Assembly: GCA_913778505.1 (NCBI GenBank)
Contig: CAJYWD010000046.1
Span: forward strand, 126,796 to 190,795
Origin: an uncultured Chryseobacterium sp.
GTDB lineage: Bacteria > Bacteroidota > Bacteroidia > Flavobacteriales > Weeksellaceae
Length of the DNA: 64,000 bases
Direction: 5' to 3'
The notes below the pieces were generated by a model, which was given only the letters and a program-made list of their open reading frames with translations, was not told where the DNA came from and did not search any database. Shown here in pieces: positions 45,592-54,782 of the stretch. The first letter of the stretch is position 1. Each line of letters starts with the position of its first letter. The position numbers were made by a program, and so were the translations under genes.

Positions 45592-45804
45592 ATGAAAAAA
45601 GTTATCCCACATCTATTATTAATAGTTAGTGCTTTCGCACTTCAAAATTGCAGACCACAGGAACAAGAGGTCTTTGATGAACAGTTAACTAATGTATTTA
45701 GTACTAAAACAGAAAAAGAATCGGATTCTGTAAAATATGGATCACAAAAACCTGTCGATCCGGATCCTCCGGTAAAAGATGGGCAGGACTGGAAACACCA
45801 ATAA
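45592..45804 (+). CDS. small lipoprotein of unknown function
   Basis: A 70-aa protein with a lipoprotein signal peptide (MKKVIPHLLLIVSAFALQNC), Cys at about residue 20, and an acidic, Pro/Asp-rich mature part without a fold I recognise. The start at 45592 is preferred because the upstream extension is hydrophilic and would spoil the signal peptide. It is the first gene after the divergent regulator and is followed by the 56-aa gene at 45821. Possibly a helper of the secreted peptide; unknown. Confidence 0.65.
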   Translation: MKKVIPHLLLIVSAFALQNCRPQEQEVFDEQLTNVFSTKTEKESDSVKYGSQKPVDPDPPVKDGQDWKHQ

Positions 45805-45820
45805 CATTAAATATAAACCT

Positions 45821-45991
45821 ATGATTCCTCATACAACTACCATTACCTGTCCTTCAGACTTACCATGTCCTGTCAGCGGTATTTGGGAAAGTATGGGGAA
45901 TTTTAAGACCACCTGCCCTATAAGCAAGGGAACATTAATGCCTTTGTATGGCAATCAAAAAACCATCTGGCGCCTCATTCACGAAGGATAA
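45821..45991 (+). CDS. 56-aa cysteine-containing protein of CPxSGxW type
   Basis: A 56-aa protein without signal peptide, with CPSDLPCPVSGIWES, then ISKGTLMPLYGNQKTIWRLI. I recall the pattern CPxSGxW...GxxMPxxxGxxxxWxL from short proteins or domains near T6SS PAAR and toxin genes. Three Cys are present. It begins 16 nt after the lipoprotein gene and stops 28 nt before the MauE-like start. Coding status is supported by the pattern and tight spacing; function is unknown. Confidence 0.55.
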   Translation: MIPHTTTITCPSDLPCPVSGIWESMGNFKTTCPISKGTLMPLYGNQKTIWRLIHEG

Positions 45992-46019
45992 AATTTATGC
46001 ATACCACAAAACTATTCCT

Positions 46020-47504
46020 ATGAAAAAGTTATCTGCTCAAATGCCTTTACTAACAAGCTATTTTTTGGTATTGCTCTTTGTATATGCCGGCGCAAGCAAG
46101 CTGATGGACTTCGAAAATTTCCAGATCCAGCTGGCTCAGTCTCCCATAGTTAGTGCCTATGCCGATCCCCTATCTTATGCTGTGATAGGAATCGAGTTTG
46201 TCATTTCAATAGCATTGTTATTCCAAGCAACCCGCTTGACAGGACTTTACGCATCTTTTGGGCTAATGGCGGCATTCACAGCATACATATACCTCATACT
46301 CACTTACAGTGAATTCATTCCCTGTTCCTGCGGCGGCATCCTTGAAAAACTCGGATGGACAGAACATCTCATCTTTAATCTTATCTGTGTCCTCTTATCC
46401 GCATTAAGTATTATCATTATAGAAAAGAAACTACAAAGTAAGACAAAGATTTACATTTCCAAAATTTCAGTATCGTTCATTTCCAGCGTCGTATTGGTCA
46501 TTGTGCTGTATCAATCGTCAGAGTATATCATAAAAAAGGAAAACAATTTCACTAGGCGTTTCTTTCCTCATGCGATTGACCAAGGCATTCCTTTAGACCT
46601 TAAGGCCAATTCCTTTTATTTTGCCGGCAACTTTTCAGATTCAATTTACCTAGCCAATATCACAGCGCCACTGATAATCGGAAAAATTTATCCTGAATAC
46701 AAAAAGCTTGTACTGGACACGCTAAATCTTGACAAAAAAGATTTGGATTTTAGAGGAATCACCGTCCAGCTCAACTATCCCAGCTTCACAATTTCTGACG
46801 GAAAAATCCCTGCTATCTATGAAGGCCAGTTTCCCAATAAAACCGCACATATCCTTAAAAACAACAGCATTTTTTTCTCGCAATTAATGATGATCAAGAA
46901 AGGACACTATCTGTTCCGGACACATCATAAAATAAAAAAAGAAAACATTGTCGGAACCATTCAATTCAACCAAGGAGAGCAATTGCCTAGCGTAAAATTC
47001 AACGACCAATTTCTTGAAAAACAGATTGACGGGCTATTTGACACGGACGGCCTTTTTGTCAGAGACATGAAAACCGGCGAATTCATTTACACCTACTACT
47101 ACCGTAATGAATACAGGCGTATCAACAAAGAACTTAAATTGTTAGGCTCAGGACGCACTATCGATTCAACCTTCAAAGCCCAGATCACAGTAACCAAAAC
47201 CAATAACGGACAGATTAAAATGAACAGGCCACCACTTAAGGTAAACAATATTCAGTATGCTTATGATGGATTCTTGTTTAATCATTCTAACCTTCGAGGC
47301 AGACATGAATCTGAAAAACTGTGGAAGAACTCCGCTATAATCGACGTGTATGATTATAGAAGAAACATCTATCTCTATAGTTTTCCTGTCAGGCATAAAC
47401 CCGGTGAGAAAGTCAAGGATTTTATCGTTACAAAAGATCATATCTATATATTGACAGGTCAGAATATTATTAAGTACAGGCGCATGTACAAACCCCGCAT
47501 CTAA
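46020..47504 (+). CDS. MauE/DoxX-family redox-associated membrane protein with periplasmic domain
   Basis: A 494-aa protein. The first 145 residues hold four membrane helices of the MauE/DoxX type (LLTSYFLVLLFVYAGASKL, YAVIGIEFVISIALLFQ, YIYLILTYSEF with the conserved PCSCGG turn, and HLIFNLICVLLSALSI). A further helix near residue 165 leads to a roughly 300-aa extracytoplasmic, beta-rich domain of short strand repeats, possibly a propeller. MauE is required for disulfide maturation of methylamine dehydrogenase, so a redox role on Cys-containing secreted products is plausible here. The start at 46020 is chosen over an upstream ATG that would begin within the previous gene. It is followed 57 nt later by the small secreted peptide. 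Confidence 0.78.
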   Translation: MKKLSAQMPLLTSYFLVLLFVYAGASKLMDFENFQIQLAQSPIVSAYADPLSYAVIGIEFVISIALLFQATRLTGLYASFGLMAAFTAYIYLILTYSEFIPCSCGGILEKLGWTEHLIFNLICVLLSALSIIIIEKKLQSKTKIYISKISVSFISSVVLVIVLYQSSEYIIKKENNFTRRFFPHAIDQGIPLDLKANSFYFAGNFSDSIYLANITAPLIIGKIYPEYKKLVLDTLNLDKKDLDFRGITVQLNYPSFTISDGKIPAIYEGQFPNKTAHILKNNSIFFSQLMMIKKGHYLFRTHHKIKKENIVGTIQFNQGEQLPSVKFNDQFLEKQIDGLFDTDGLFVRDMKTGEFIYTYYYRNEYRRINKELKLLGSGRTIDSTFKAQITVTKTNNGQIKMNRPPLKVNNIQYAYDGFLFNHSNLRGRHESEKLWKNSAIIDVYDYRRNIYLYSFPVRHKPGEKVKDFIVTKDHIYILTGQNIIKYRRMYKPRI

Positions 47505-47508
47505 GCGG

Positions 47509-47530
47509 AAAGGTAAAGCCGAAGACCTTT
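47509..47530 (+). promoter_or_regulatory. intergenic hairpin before the small peptide gene
   Basis: AAAGGT (47509-47514) and ACCTTT (47525-47530) can pair with a 10-nt loop, with CGG and CCG able to extend the stem across an AA bulge. It has no T-run. A stem of this kind between cotranscribed genes could protect the downstream mRNA and raise peptide levels. Structure and effect are not shown. Confidence 0.3.
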
Positions 47531-47561
47531 AACCGTAGGCAACACATCAAATTTTATTATT

Positions 47562-47846
47562 ATGAACAATTTTAAAAAGCACTTTCTAAGTGCCGCTGTT
47601 ATCCTGACAGGAGTAGGATCAGCTTATGCCAGTCACTCAACTGCTAAATCCGGAAAGAGCGCAGTACCGATGGATGGTTACATTTTCAACCAGTCCATAG
47701 GAACTTGTGAAAAAGTCGCAGAGTGCGATACGAATCCTGGACCGATCTGTACAGTCGGAAATATTCCCGGCCAGCCGCAGGCATTCGGATTGAGCGATCA
47801 GGGCGATCTGAACACATGCAACGTTGAATTATCTCAACGTCAATAA
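47562..47846 (+). CDS. small secreted Cys-containing peptide (DUF6520-like)
   Basis: A 94-aa protein with a signal peptide (MNNFKKHFLSAAVILTGVGSAYA) and a roughly 70-aa mature part with four cysteines (CEKVAECD, CTVG, CNVE) and no other fold cue. It resembles the small DUF6520/NVEALA-type secreted proteins known in Bacteroidota near MauE-like genes; the label is from memory. It ends before a strong bidirectional terminator. As the last gene after a MauE-type redox protein it may be the disulfide-bearing product of the operon, possibly processed by or transported with the facing SusCD/S9 operon. Function unknown. Confidence 0.7.
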   Translation: MNNFKKHFLSAAVILTGVGSAYASHSTAKSGKSAVPMDGYIFNQSIGTCEKVAECDTNPGPICTVGNIPGQPQAFGLSDQGDLNTCNVELSQRQ

Positions 47847-47854
47847 TCATTAAA

Positions 47855-47881
47855 AAGGCTGCTGATAAAACCAGCAGCCTT
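47855..47881. terminator. bidirectional terminator between convergent operons
   Basis: AAGGCTGCTG (47855-47864) and CAGCAGCCTT (47872-47881) form a perfect 10-bp GC-rich stem with a 7-nt loop, flanked by an A-run on the left and a T-rich stretch on the right. It ends the plus-strand peptide operon (stop 47846) and the minus-strand peptidase gene (stop 47889). Confidence 0.88.
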
Positions 47882-47888
47882 ATTCTAT

Positions 47889-50411
47889 TTATTCCAGCAG
47901 AGGTTTGATCCACTCGGCAGGTTTCCCGTCTTTTAGGTGATAGTCCATCCATTGCCACCCTTTCACATTGAGGTCCAACTGATTTTCTTTTTTAGAAAGA
48001 TTGTGACCTTCGTTCGGGTATTCAATCAAAGCACCCTTTTTTCCAAGCCTTTTCATCCCCAATAGAAAAGCCCGGGACTGATCAGGATTGACATTACCAT
48101 CATTCTGACCTGCCCACAAGAGCACTGGTTTCGTCAGATTCTTCAAATGATACAGAGGGGAATTATCAAGGTAGCCCTGATAATCTTCAAACAGGTTTTT
48201 CCCCATCCTGAATATATGCTTTTCCACCCTAAAATAGTCAGGTGTCTTAAAATTCCTGAAATATGACATCGCATTGAATGGAAGGTCAGCAATTCCCACC
48301 CCTGCAATCCCCGTCGCAAACCAGCGGTTCTGTGTCATCAGGAACATCGTCTCATAGCCTCCGAAAGAACTTCCCACGACTGCCATTTTATCAGTATTGA
48401 TGTTGGAATTGGTTTTCAATTTTTCAACCAGAGCATCCACCGAAGCCGAAATCGACTTTCCCACACCACCTTCCACAAAATCAAGGTCAGGAAGCAATAC
48501 AAAATAGCCTTTGTATATATAATGCATTGCATTAAAGCCCTGCCCTTCATATAAGTGCGGAACATAGAAGTTCGAGACATCTTTTGACTGCCGTTCATAG
48601 ACTTCAAAAATCAAAGGGTACTTTTTGTTGGGATCGAAATTGACCGGATAAAGCAGCGCTGCATTGTAGCGCTTGCCGTTCACCTCATACTGAATCATCT
48701 CCTTTTTCATTTTGACCATTCCAGAATCTTCAGTTCCTTTGCTGCTGTATATCAATTTCATTTTGTTCCCTTTCATTTGATATACTGACAAAGGTTTTCC
48801 AAATGATTGCGAAGTTATTACCATATTTTGTCCAATCGCAAATACAGACCTGATAGCATCCTCAATATTCACCAACTTTTTCAGCTTAGAAGTCCTGAAA
48901 TCAAATTCCGCTACACCGGAATCATAGCTCTTGGTATTGCGAATGACCAGACTGTATTTCCCGTCTAAGTCGATTTCATCGTTCCTCTTAACATCCCAGT
49001 TCGAAATACCTGTTATTCTGTCAAATTTCTTATCCGCCAACTGAAACGATTCATTGATTTCCCTACCGAACGTCAGCCTGGTCACTTTATTGGCTTCAGC
49101 CTGATAAAGAAAAAAATCATACGCATCAGTCAGAATATATGCAGAAGCTTTATTTGTAGGATAGATACTTCCGGACGGCGTATCAGAAAGCCCGCTGTAA
49201 TCGATCGCTACAAAATCATCAGGATTGCTCACCGGAATCTTTACAATGCTTCCATCATTAATATTCTGAACCCACCAGCTTTTATCCTTAAAGTAGATCA
49301 TCCGGTCTGTCTTTTCATCGTAATGAAATTTATTACCCTTGACATAAACATTTTCAATTTCTATTTGACTAGACCCAAAATCTTTTTCAAGACTTACCCG
49401 ATGGCTGTTATTCGCAATCGTATCCATTTTGTTAGAGGAAGGATCATAAGAGATCAAAGTCGAATGTCCATCCACTATCTCCTGTACAGGGTACAGGTCG
49501 GACTGTTTGGGAAGCCGTTTCCATAGATCCATCTTTAGGTCGTACACAGCCATCTGATCCGTGGGCAGCCTACGATTGTTATTCTGATTACTGTAAAAGA
49601 TCTGCCCTGATGAAGCTTCCACCTTCTCTGTCTCTTTCCTTAATGGCAGTATCATATATCGCTTATCCCGGATTATGACGTCATTGAAATTACTGATATC
49701 AAAATGATCAGGCAAAACCAAAGCCTTCAAACGGGCAGCAATATCAGAATACCTGTTGATAAAATAGCCTTCCGAACCTTTCTCAATGCTTACCACATCA
49801 TTATTCAGCATTTCCGCAAACCTGACTTGTCTCAAAGTCTTCCATTCCATGCTCTTCATCGTTTTGATGTTCATCATAACAATCCTTCCCGGCATTACAA
49901 ATACTGAAGACTCAGCATCCCTATTCATTGAAACATAATCAACATCTCTGTAGTTTGCAAGTAGCTTCAACTGTGTATCATAGAACATCAGCACTTTCTG
50001 TTGCCGGTCATAAAGTGCCAGCTTTCCGGCACAAGAATAAGGAATATAAATATAGTTCCCCTTCACCTCTCTGGTAAGAGAATTTTTAAGATCCCTTATT
50101 ACCGTCCGGTCCTTCATCTGGCAGACCAGAAGTTCATCATTAAAAAACTGGTAACTCCAGGCTGTTTCAAGAGGATCTGTCCTTCCTGTATCAAGATCCA
50201 GCAACCAGGCACGGTCAATCCCGTAATTATTCCTGTCCGTAACGATGCCTTTTTTATTCCCGGGACTCACTACCAGCATATCACTGGCAAACAATTTAGA
50301 ATACTTATCGTTCGCTTCCTTAATCTCCTTCTCTGTCACCTGTCCCACAGTGAGGACAGGCAGACAAAAAAGTACACACAGCCACAACTGTATTATTTTA
50401 ATACCCATCAT
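47889..50411 (-). CDS. S9-family prolyl-oligopeptidase-like serine peptidase
   Basis: An 840-aa secreted enzyme. The signal peptide (IIQLWLCVLFCLPVLTVG) follows a start at 50411 (or 50408), chosen because both lie inside the end of the SusD gene with a short overlap. Residues about 40-560 are beta-rich repeats of a propeller, and the C-terminal 260 residues are an alpha/beta hydrolase with nucleophile GSSFGGY, Asp in WAGQNDGNVNPDQ and His in PNEGHNL. It probably hydrolyses peptides in the periplasm or at the surface. The 3' part is translationally coupled to the SusC-SusD pair. A peptide substrate is inferred. Confidence 0.85.
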   Translation of the reverse strand: MMGIKIIQLWLCVLFCLPVLTVGQVTEKEIKEANDKYSKLFASDMLVVSPGNKKGIVTDRNNYGIDRAWLLDLDTGRTDPLETAWSYQFFNDELLVCQMKDRTVIRDLKNSLTREVKGNYIYIPYSCAGKLALYDRQQKVLMFYDTQLKLLANYRDVDYVSMNRDAESSVFVMPGRIVMMNIKTMKSMEWKTLRQVRFAEMLNNDVVSIEKGSEGYFINRYSDIAARLKALVLPDHFDISNFNDVIIRDKRYMILPLRKETEKVEASSGQIFYSNQNNNRRLPTDQMAVYDLKMDLWKRLPKQSDLYPVQEIVDGHSTLISYDPSSNKMDTIANNSHRVSLEKDFGSSQIEIENVYVKGNKFHYDEKTDRMIYFKDKSWWVQNINDGSIVKIPVSNPDDFVAIDYSGLSDTPSGSIYPTNKASAYILTDAYDFFLYQAEANKVTRLTFGREINESFQLADKKFDRITGISNWDVKRNDEIDLDGKYSLVIRNTKSYDSGVAEFDFRTSKLKKLVNIEDAIRSVFAIGQNMVITSQSFGKPLSVYQMKGNKMKLIYSSKGTEDSGMVKMKKEMIQYEVNGKRYNAALLYPVNFDPNKKYPLIFEVYERQSKDVSNFYVPHLYEGQGFNAMHYIYKGYFVLLPDLDFVEGGVGKSISASVDALVEKLKTNSNINTDKMAVVGSSFGGYETMFLMTQNRWFATGIAGVGIADLPFNAMSYFRNFKTPDYFRVEKHIFRMGKNLFEDYQGYLDNSPLYHLKNLTKPVLLWAGQNDGNVNPDQSRAFLLGMKRLGKKGALIEYPNEGHNLSKKENQLDLNVKGWQWMDYHLKDGKPAEWIKPLLE

Positions 50412-51765
50412 TCTGTGGCAATAAGTTAGCATTCAGTAAAAGCTCAGCTTCCGGAATTGGCAGGTTTTTGTTAAAAGATTTCCATTGCGGCTTGTAAAAG
50501 CCCATCTGCTGATCGATCCTGTCCAAGCGTTTCAGATCAAAGAACCTGTGTCCGAACTCTGTAAACAATTCAAAACGCCTTTCATCAACAATAGCATCCA
50601 GAAGCTGGACCTCATCCGTAAAAACAATTGGTGACAGACCGGTACGTCCTCTTATCACATTGAGATCCGCTACTGCAAGTGCATATTGTTTCTTCCTAAG
50701 GTATGCCTCCGCACGTATCAAAAACTGCTCCTCTACTCTCAATACAATAGAATGTTCCAGTGTTACAGGCGTTACTCCTGACTGCTTATATTTCGATGAA
50801 AAGAAAAAAGTATTTTGCTGCGTGTCACTTTTAGAACCAATCCAAGCCGCCTTTCTGCCATCCCCCGGATAAAAGGAATTTACAAAATCAAGTGTCAGCG
50901 ATATTTGCGTAGGCGGCGCAGAAAGAATCGTGTACAAAGCACCCTGTCTTGTATTATTTCCAGCCCTTAGTGGTTCCAGCTGCCAGATTGAACTTCTGCT
51001 CTCCTTCTTAAAAGTCTTATTGAGATCTGTTTCCACTATATAAGACCCTTGCGATATAACTTTACTGCTGGCAGCTATAGCCATATCCCAGTTGCCAAGG
51101 AACAAATATATCCTGGCCTGCAAAGCATTGACAGCCACCTTCGTCGGTCTCAGCTTTGCACCCGCTACAGCAGAACCCGGCAAAAGATCCTCTGCTAAAT
51201 TCAGATCCTCCAATGCCATATTCAGTATTTCATCAGGACTCTTTTTACCAATTGTTGAATTCTCCCGGTAATCCACCGATTTAACATACGGCACACTCCC
51301 ATAAGTCTCAGCCAGGTAAAAGTGCAGGAAAGCACGAACGAAATAAGCCTCTCCAAGCAACTGATTCTTGATATTCTGCTCGACCGATTCCGAAGCATTC
51401 AGTCCTACAATAATGCGGTTCACCGCGTACACCTGATTATAGGTATCATTCCATAATGCTTTCACCGCTGCAGACTGCGCATTGATCGTCGTAAAATAAA
51501 ACTGTGAGAAGTTGGAGGTACTCACCGCATAAGACACCAGCTCATCAGCGTAACATCCCATATAAACCCCACCACCCATCGAAGAACCGGACAGAAAACC
51601 CTTTTCCTCCAATGACCTGTAAACACCAGCCATAGCAGACTTGGCCAGCTGCCCGTCCTTGAAGACAAGGTCAGCGGTCAGCTGATCAGAAGGCAGGTCT
51701 ACCTCCAGAAAATCACTGCAGCCCATTACAACAGCGGCTGCCATTAATATAAATATTCTTTTCAT
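50398..51765 (-). CDS. RagB/SusD-family nutrient-binding lipoprotein
   Basis: A 455-aa lipoprotein: signal peptide ending MGC, then SDFLEVDLPSDQLT, the typical SusD start, with TPR-like helices (LLGEAYFVRAFLHFYLAETYG and ARIYLFLGNWDMAIAAS) and a C-terminal RRFELFTEFGHRFFDLKRL. It would sit on top of the SusC channel at the cell surface and bind the substrate. It starts 5 nt after the SusC gene. With a peptidase downstream the substrate is more likely peptide than glycan; no glycan enzyme is nearby. Confidence 0.88.
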   Translation of the reverse strand: MKRIFILMAAAVVMGCSDFLEVDLPSDQLTADLVFKDGQLAKSAMAGVYRSLEEKGFLSGSSMGGGVYMGCYADELVSYAVSTSNFSQFYFTTINAQSAAVKALWNDTYNQVYAVNRIIVGLNASESVEQNIKNQLLGEAYFVRAFLHFYLAETYGSVPYVKSVDYRENSTIGKKSPDEILNMALEDLNLAEDLLPGSAVAGAKLRPTKVAVNALQARIYLFLGNWDMAIAASSKVISQGSYIVETDLNKTFKKESRSSIWQLEPLRAGNNTRQGALYTILSAPPTQISLTLDFVNSFYPGDGRKAAWIGSKSDTQQNTFFFSSKYKQSGVTPVTLEHSIVLRVEEQFLIRAEAYLRKKQYALAVADLNVIRGRTGLSPIVFTDEVQLLDAIVDERRFELFTEFGHRFFDLKRLDRIDQQMGFYKPQWKSFNKNLPIPEAELLLNANLLPQNDGY

Positions 51766-51770
51766 AATCC

Positions 51771-54700
51771 TTAAAATTTGATATTAAAACCTATAGAAAA
51801 CGTTTGAAGCGGCGGCGTAAAGCCCGACAGTATAAATTCCGGATCCAGATCTTTAAACTTCGTCCAGGTATAAAGATTCTGCCCTTGAGCAAAAACAGAG
51901 ACATTCATCATCTTCAGCCACTCCTTCGGAATATCATATTGCAATGACACATTCCTCAAACGCACATAAAGGGCATTGCTCACACTCGCATCACTATTAG
52001 TATAGTTGACCGCTGCGGTCGTCAGCAACGCACTCGCATAGGTGGTAGGCTGCTGATACTGCGCAGTAGGATTATCATGTGTCCAGTAGTCCAGAAACTG
52101 CACCGGGCGATTACCCACTGCCCCTATGCCCGCCGCATAGGAAGCACTGTTGGAAATATCCTGATCCACTACCTGCACAAGGAACTGAAGCTTCCAGTTT
52201 TTATATTGAATGCTGTTGGTTATCCCAGCATCCCATTTAACACCAATATTCCGTATCACCGTCCTGTCATTGATATCCAGCTTGCCGTCGTAATTCACAT
52301 CCTCAAACTGGTAAATCCCCGTTGAAGGATTGACTCCCAGAAAACGGTACAGCTTGCGGATATTGGTTGAATAACCTAAAACCAAAGTATTGGCATAGGT
52401 AGAACCTTCAAGCCCCGGAAAGGATGTCAGGCCATTTCTTGGTGCAGACCAGTTCGCTGTCGTATTCCATTTGAATTCCCCCTGACCCAATATCCTGGCA
52501 TCAAGGCTGAACTCCCACCCCCGGTTCTGCACAGTCGCATCCAGATTGGACTGTATCGATGCAAAACCCGTTGTCCCCGGCAGCGGAATCCCCACCAGCT
52601 GGCTAGAACTCCTGTTATTGTAGTAAGCCCCGGTAAAATTCAAGCGGTTATTAAACAAGCCAGCTTCAAGAGCCACTTCAAACTTTCGGGTCTCCTCCCA
52701 TCCGAAGTTCGGATTAAAGAGGCGTACAGGGCTGATCATCGATACCCCCTCATAGGAATTCTGTCCCGTCTGGTAAGTATCCAGATACTGGTAGTCCCCG
52801 ATCAGGTCGCTCCCTGCTGTCCCAATACTCGACCTCAGCTTCGCAAAGCTTAGCCACGTGATATTCTCAAACCATTTCTCTTTCGAAAATATCCAGGCAG
52901 CACCTACCGCCCCGAATGTAGAATACCTGTTATCCGGTCCGAACCTGCTGGAGCCGTCACGCCTTCCCGTCAGGTTAAGGATATACTTACCATCATACTG
53001 GTAATTGATTCTCCCATACAAGGATTGGTAACGGTATCTAAGCCCTCCCGAACTGCTTACCGTTATGCTTTGCGCCGAACCAATATTCTCAATCAGTTCA
53101 TCCGAAGCAAAATTAGAAGCATACAGCACCTGGCTGGACGTCCGCTGTTCCTGGAATGTTGTCCCCACCAGCACCTGAAGCTGATGCAGTCCCAGCCTCT
53201 TCTCATAGCTCAGCTGAGGTTCAACGATCCAGCTCGTGGACACGTTATGCCCTTTTCGGATCGCAGAGCGTTCACTCCCGATATTGGTTGTAGGATTATA
53301 CTGTGTCTTAGGATAGATCCGCTGTTCATCCGTATTGTTATCCGTACATCCGCCATTCAGCTTCAATGTCATATCAGGCAGAACTTTGTAGTCCATTGAA
53401 ATATTGGAGATCAGCTGTTTCGAATCCGACTTATAGGTCTGTGTCGCCGCAGCCATCGGATTCGTAAAAGTGCCGTTCTCCCAGTTAAGGCTGCCATCCG
53501 GTTTATAAAGATCCGGCGCATTAGGTGCCACCCCTGTATAAATACTATAAAAATCAGCAGGCGGCAGGACATTGTTCTGTGTTGTATAGTACGCAGACCA
53601 ATTCACAGAAAAGCGCTTGTCCCTCGTCTGGTGCTGCAAATTCAAGCCTGCATTATTCCTTTTATAGCGGTAAGAACCCGGAAATACCGTCCCCTGCTCC
53701 TCGTGCGCCCCGCTGATATTGAATTTCGTGGTCTCACTCCCTCCCGAGACGCTGAGGTTATGCGAACTCAGCTCCGAGATATTGCCAATGAAATATTTCT
53801 GCCAGTTGGTATAGCGCTCATTGCCCCATACCCCGTTCACATCATAAGCAGTTACAGGAAGATTGGTGATCCCGTCATTCAAGAACGCCTGTTTTCTCAT
53901 TTTGATATATTCTTCCGTGGACATCATCTTAGGAAGCCTTGCAATCCTTGCCAGCCCATAAGACGTGTTGTAAGACAACTGAGCCTTACCCTTCACGCCC
54001 TGTTTTGTCGTCACCAGGACCACCCCATTGGCACCCCTGGAACCATAGATTGCTGTCGCATCTGCATCCTTCAACACCTCCACACTCTCAATATTATCAG
54101 GATTGATTGCATTCAGCGGATTCGTATCCGCATAAGGAAGGATGGAATTAGAGAGCCCTGACCTGAACTCATTACCCGCAGGCATCGGCACACCGTCAAT
54201 AATATAGAGCGGCGAGTTCGCATTAAAACCACTGGTGTTGTAAGTCCGCAGGGAATTCCGTCCCCTGATCTGCACATCAAATCCCCCACCCGGTGTCCCC
54301 GAGTTCTGAACAATGCTGACCCCTGCTAGTCTCCCCTGCATTGCAGAAAGTGCATTCAGCACCGGCTGGTTCTCAATCTCCTTAGCAGTAACCCTGGCAA
54401 TACTCCCGGTACTCTCCCGCTCCTTCACTTTATAATACCCGGCATTCAGCACTACCTCTTCAATTTCCTTTTCCCCATTACCAAATGAAACATTAATTGT
54501 GATCTTACTCCCGAGAAAGACCGTCCGTTCCCCAAATTCAGGATGCCGGAACACAAGGCTCGGGTCCTCCCCTGACACCTGTATCCGATAGACCCCGGAT
54601 TCATTGGTCATCGTTACGGCATCACTGCCCTTTTGAAATACGGAAACCCCAGAAACAGGTTTCCCCTGATCGGTCACAGTGCCTGTCACAACACGCATCT

Positions 54701-54782
54701 GTGCCACTGCTACGCTGGAAGCGAGCAATGTTAAGCCAAGAGCCATTTGGATATGACCCAGGCTGCAAAAGTTTTTTTTCAT
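51771..54782 (-). CDS. SusC/RagA-family TonB-dependent outer-membrane transporter
   Basis: A 1003-aa protein. Signal peptide (ALGLTLLASSVAVAQ), carboxypeptidase-like regulatory domain (about 30-110: VTGTVTDQGKPVSGVSVFQK), TonB box/plug (about 130-260, with LSAMQGRLAGVSIVQNSG and SVEVLKDADATAIYGSRGANG), and a beta barrel ending in FSIGFNIKF. It imports a substrate too large for porins using TonB energy, together with the SusD lipoprotein. The gene is visibly GC-richer than the DNA on both sides, suggesting separate ancestry. Operon order SusC-SusD-S9 peptidase points to peptide or protein uptake. Confidence 0.92.
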   Translation of the reverse strand: MKKNFCSLGHIQMALGLTLLASSVAVAQMRVVTGTVTDQGKPVSGVSVFQKGSDAVTMTNESGVYRIQVSGEDPSLVFRHPEFGERTVFLGSKITINVSFGNGEKEIEEVVLNAGYYKVKERESTGSIARVTAKEIENQPVLNALSAMQGRLAGVSIVQNSGTPGGGFDVQIRGRNSLRTYNTSGFNANSPLYIIDGVPMPAGNEFRSGLSNSILPYADTNPLNAINPDNIESVEVLKDADATAIYGSRGANGVVLVTTKQGVKGKAQLSYNTSYGLARIARLPKMMSTEEYIKMRKQAFLNDGITNLPVTAYDVNGVWGNERYTNWQKYFIGNISELSSHNLSVSGGSETTKFNISGAHEEQGTVFPGSYRYKRNNAGLNLQHQTRDKRFSVNWSAYYTTQNNVLPPADFYSIYTGVAPNAPDLYKPDGSLNWENGTFTNPMAAATQTYKSDSKQLISNISMDYKVLPDMTLKLNGGCTDNNTDEQRIYPKTQYNPTTNIGSERSAIRKGHNVSTSWIVEPQLSYEKRLGLHQLQVLVGTTFQEQRTSSQVLYASNFASDELIENIGSAQSITVSSSGGLRYRYQSLYGRINYQYDGKYILNLTGRRDGSSRFGPDNRYSTFGAVGAAWIFSKEKWFENITWLSFAKLRSSIGTAGSDLIGDYQYLDTYQTGQNSYEGVSMISPVRLFNPNFGWEETRKFEVALEAGLFNNRLNFTGAYYNNRSSSQLVGIPLPGTTGFASIQSNLDATVQNRGWEFSLDARILGQGEFKWNTTANWSAPRNGLTSFPGLEGSTYANTLVLGYSTNIRKLYRFLGVNPSTGIYQFEDVNYDGKLDINDRTVIRNIGVKWDAGITNSIQYKNWKLQFLVQVVDQDISNSASYAAGIGAVGNRPVQFLDYWTHDNPTAQYQQPTTYASALLTTAAVNYTNSDASVSNALYVRLRNVSLQYDIPKEWLKMMNVSVFAQGQNLYTWTKFKDLDPEFILSGFTPPLQTFSIGFNIKF

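Noticed and set aside
45948..46019. Upstream start of the MauE-like protein
   Set aside because: It would begin inside the 56-aa gene and add a hydrophilic extension before the first membrane helix; the start at 46020 fits better.
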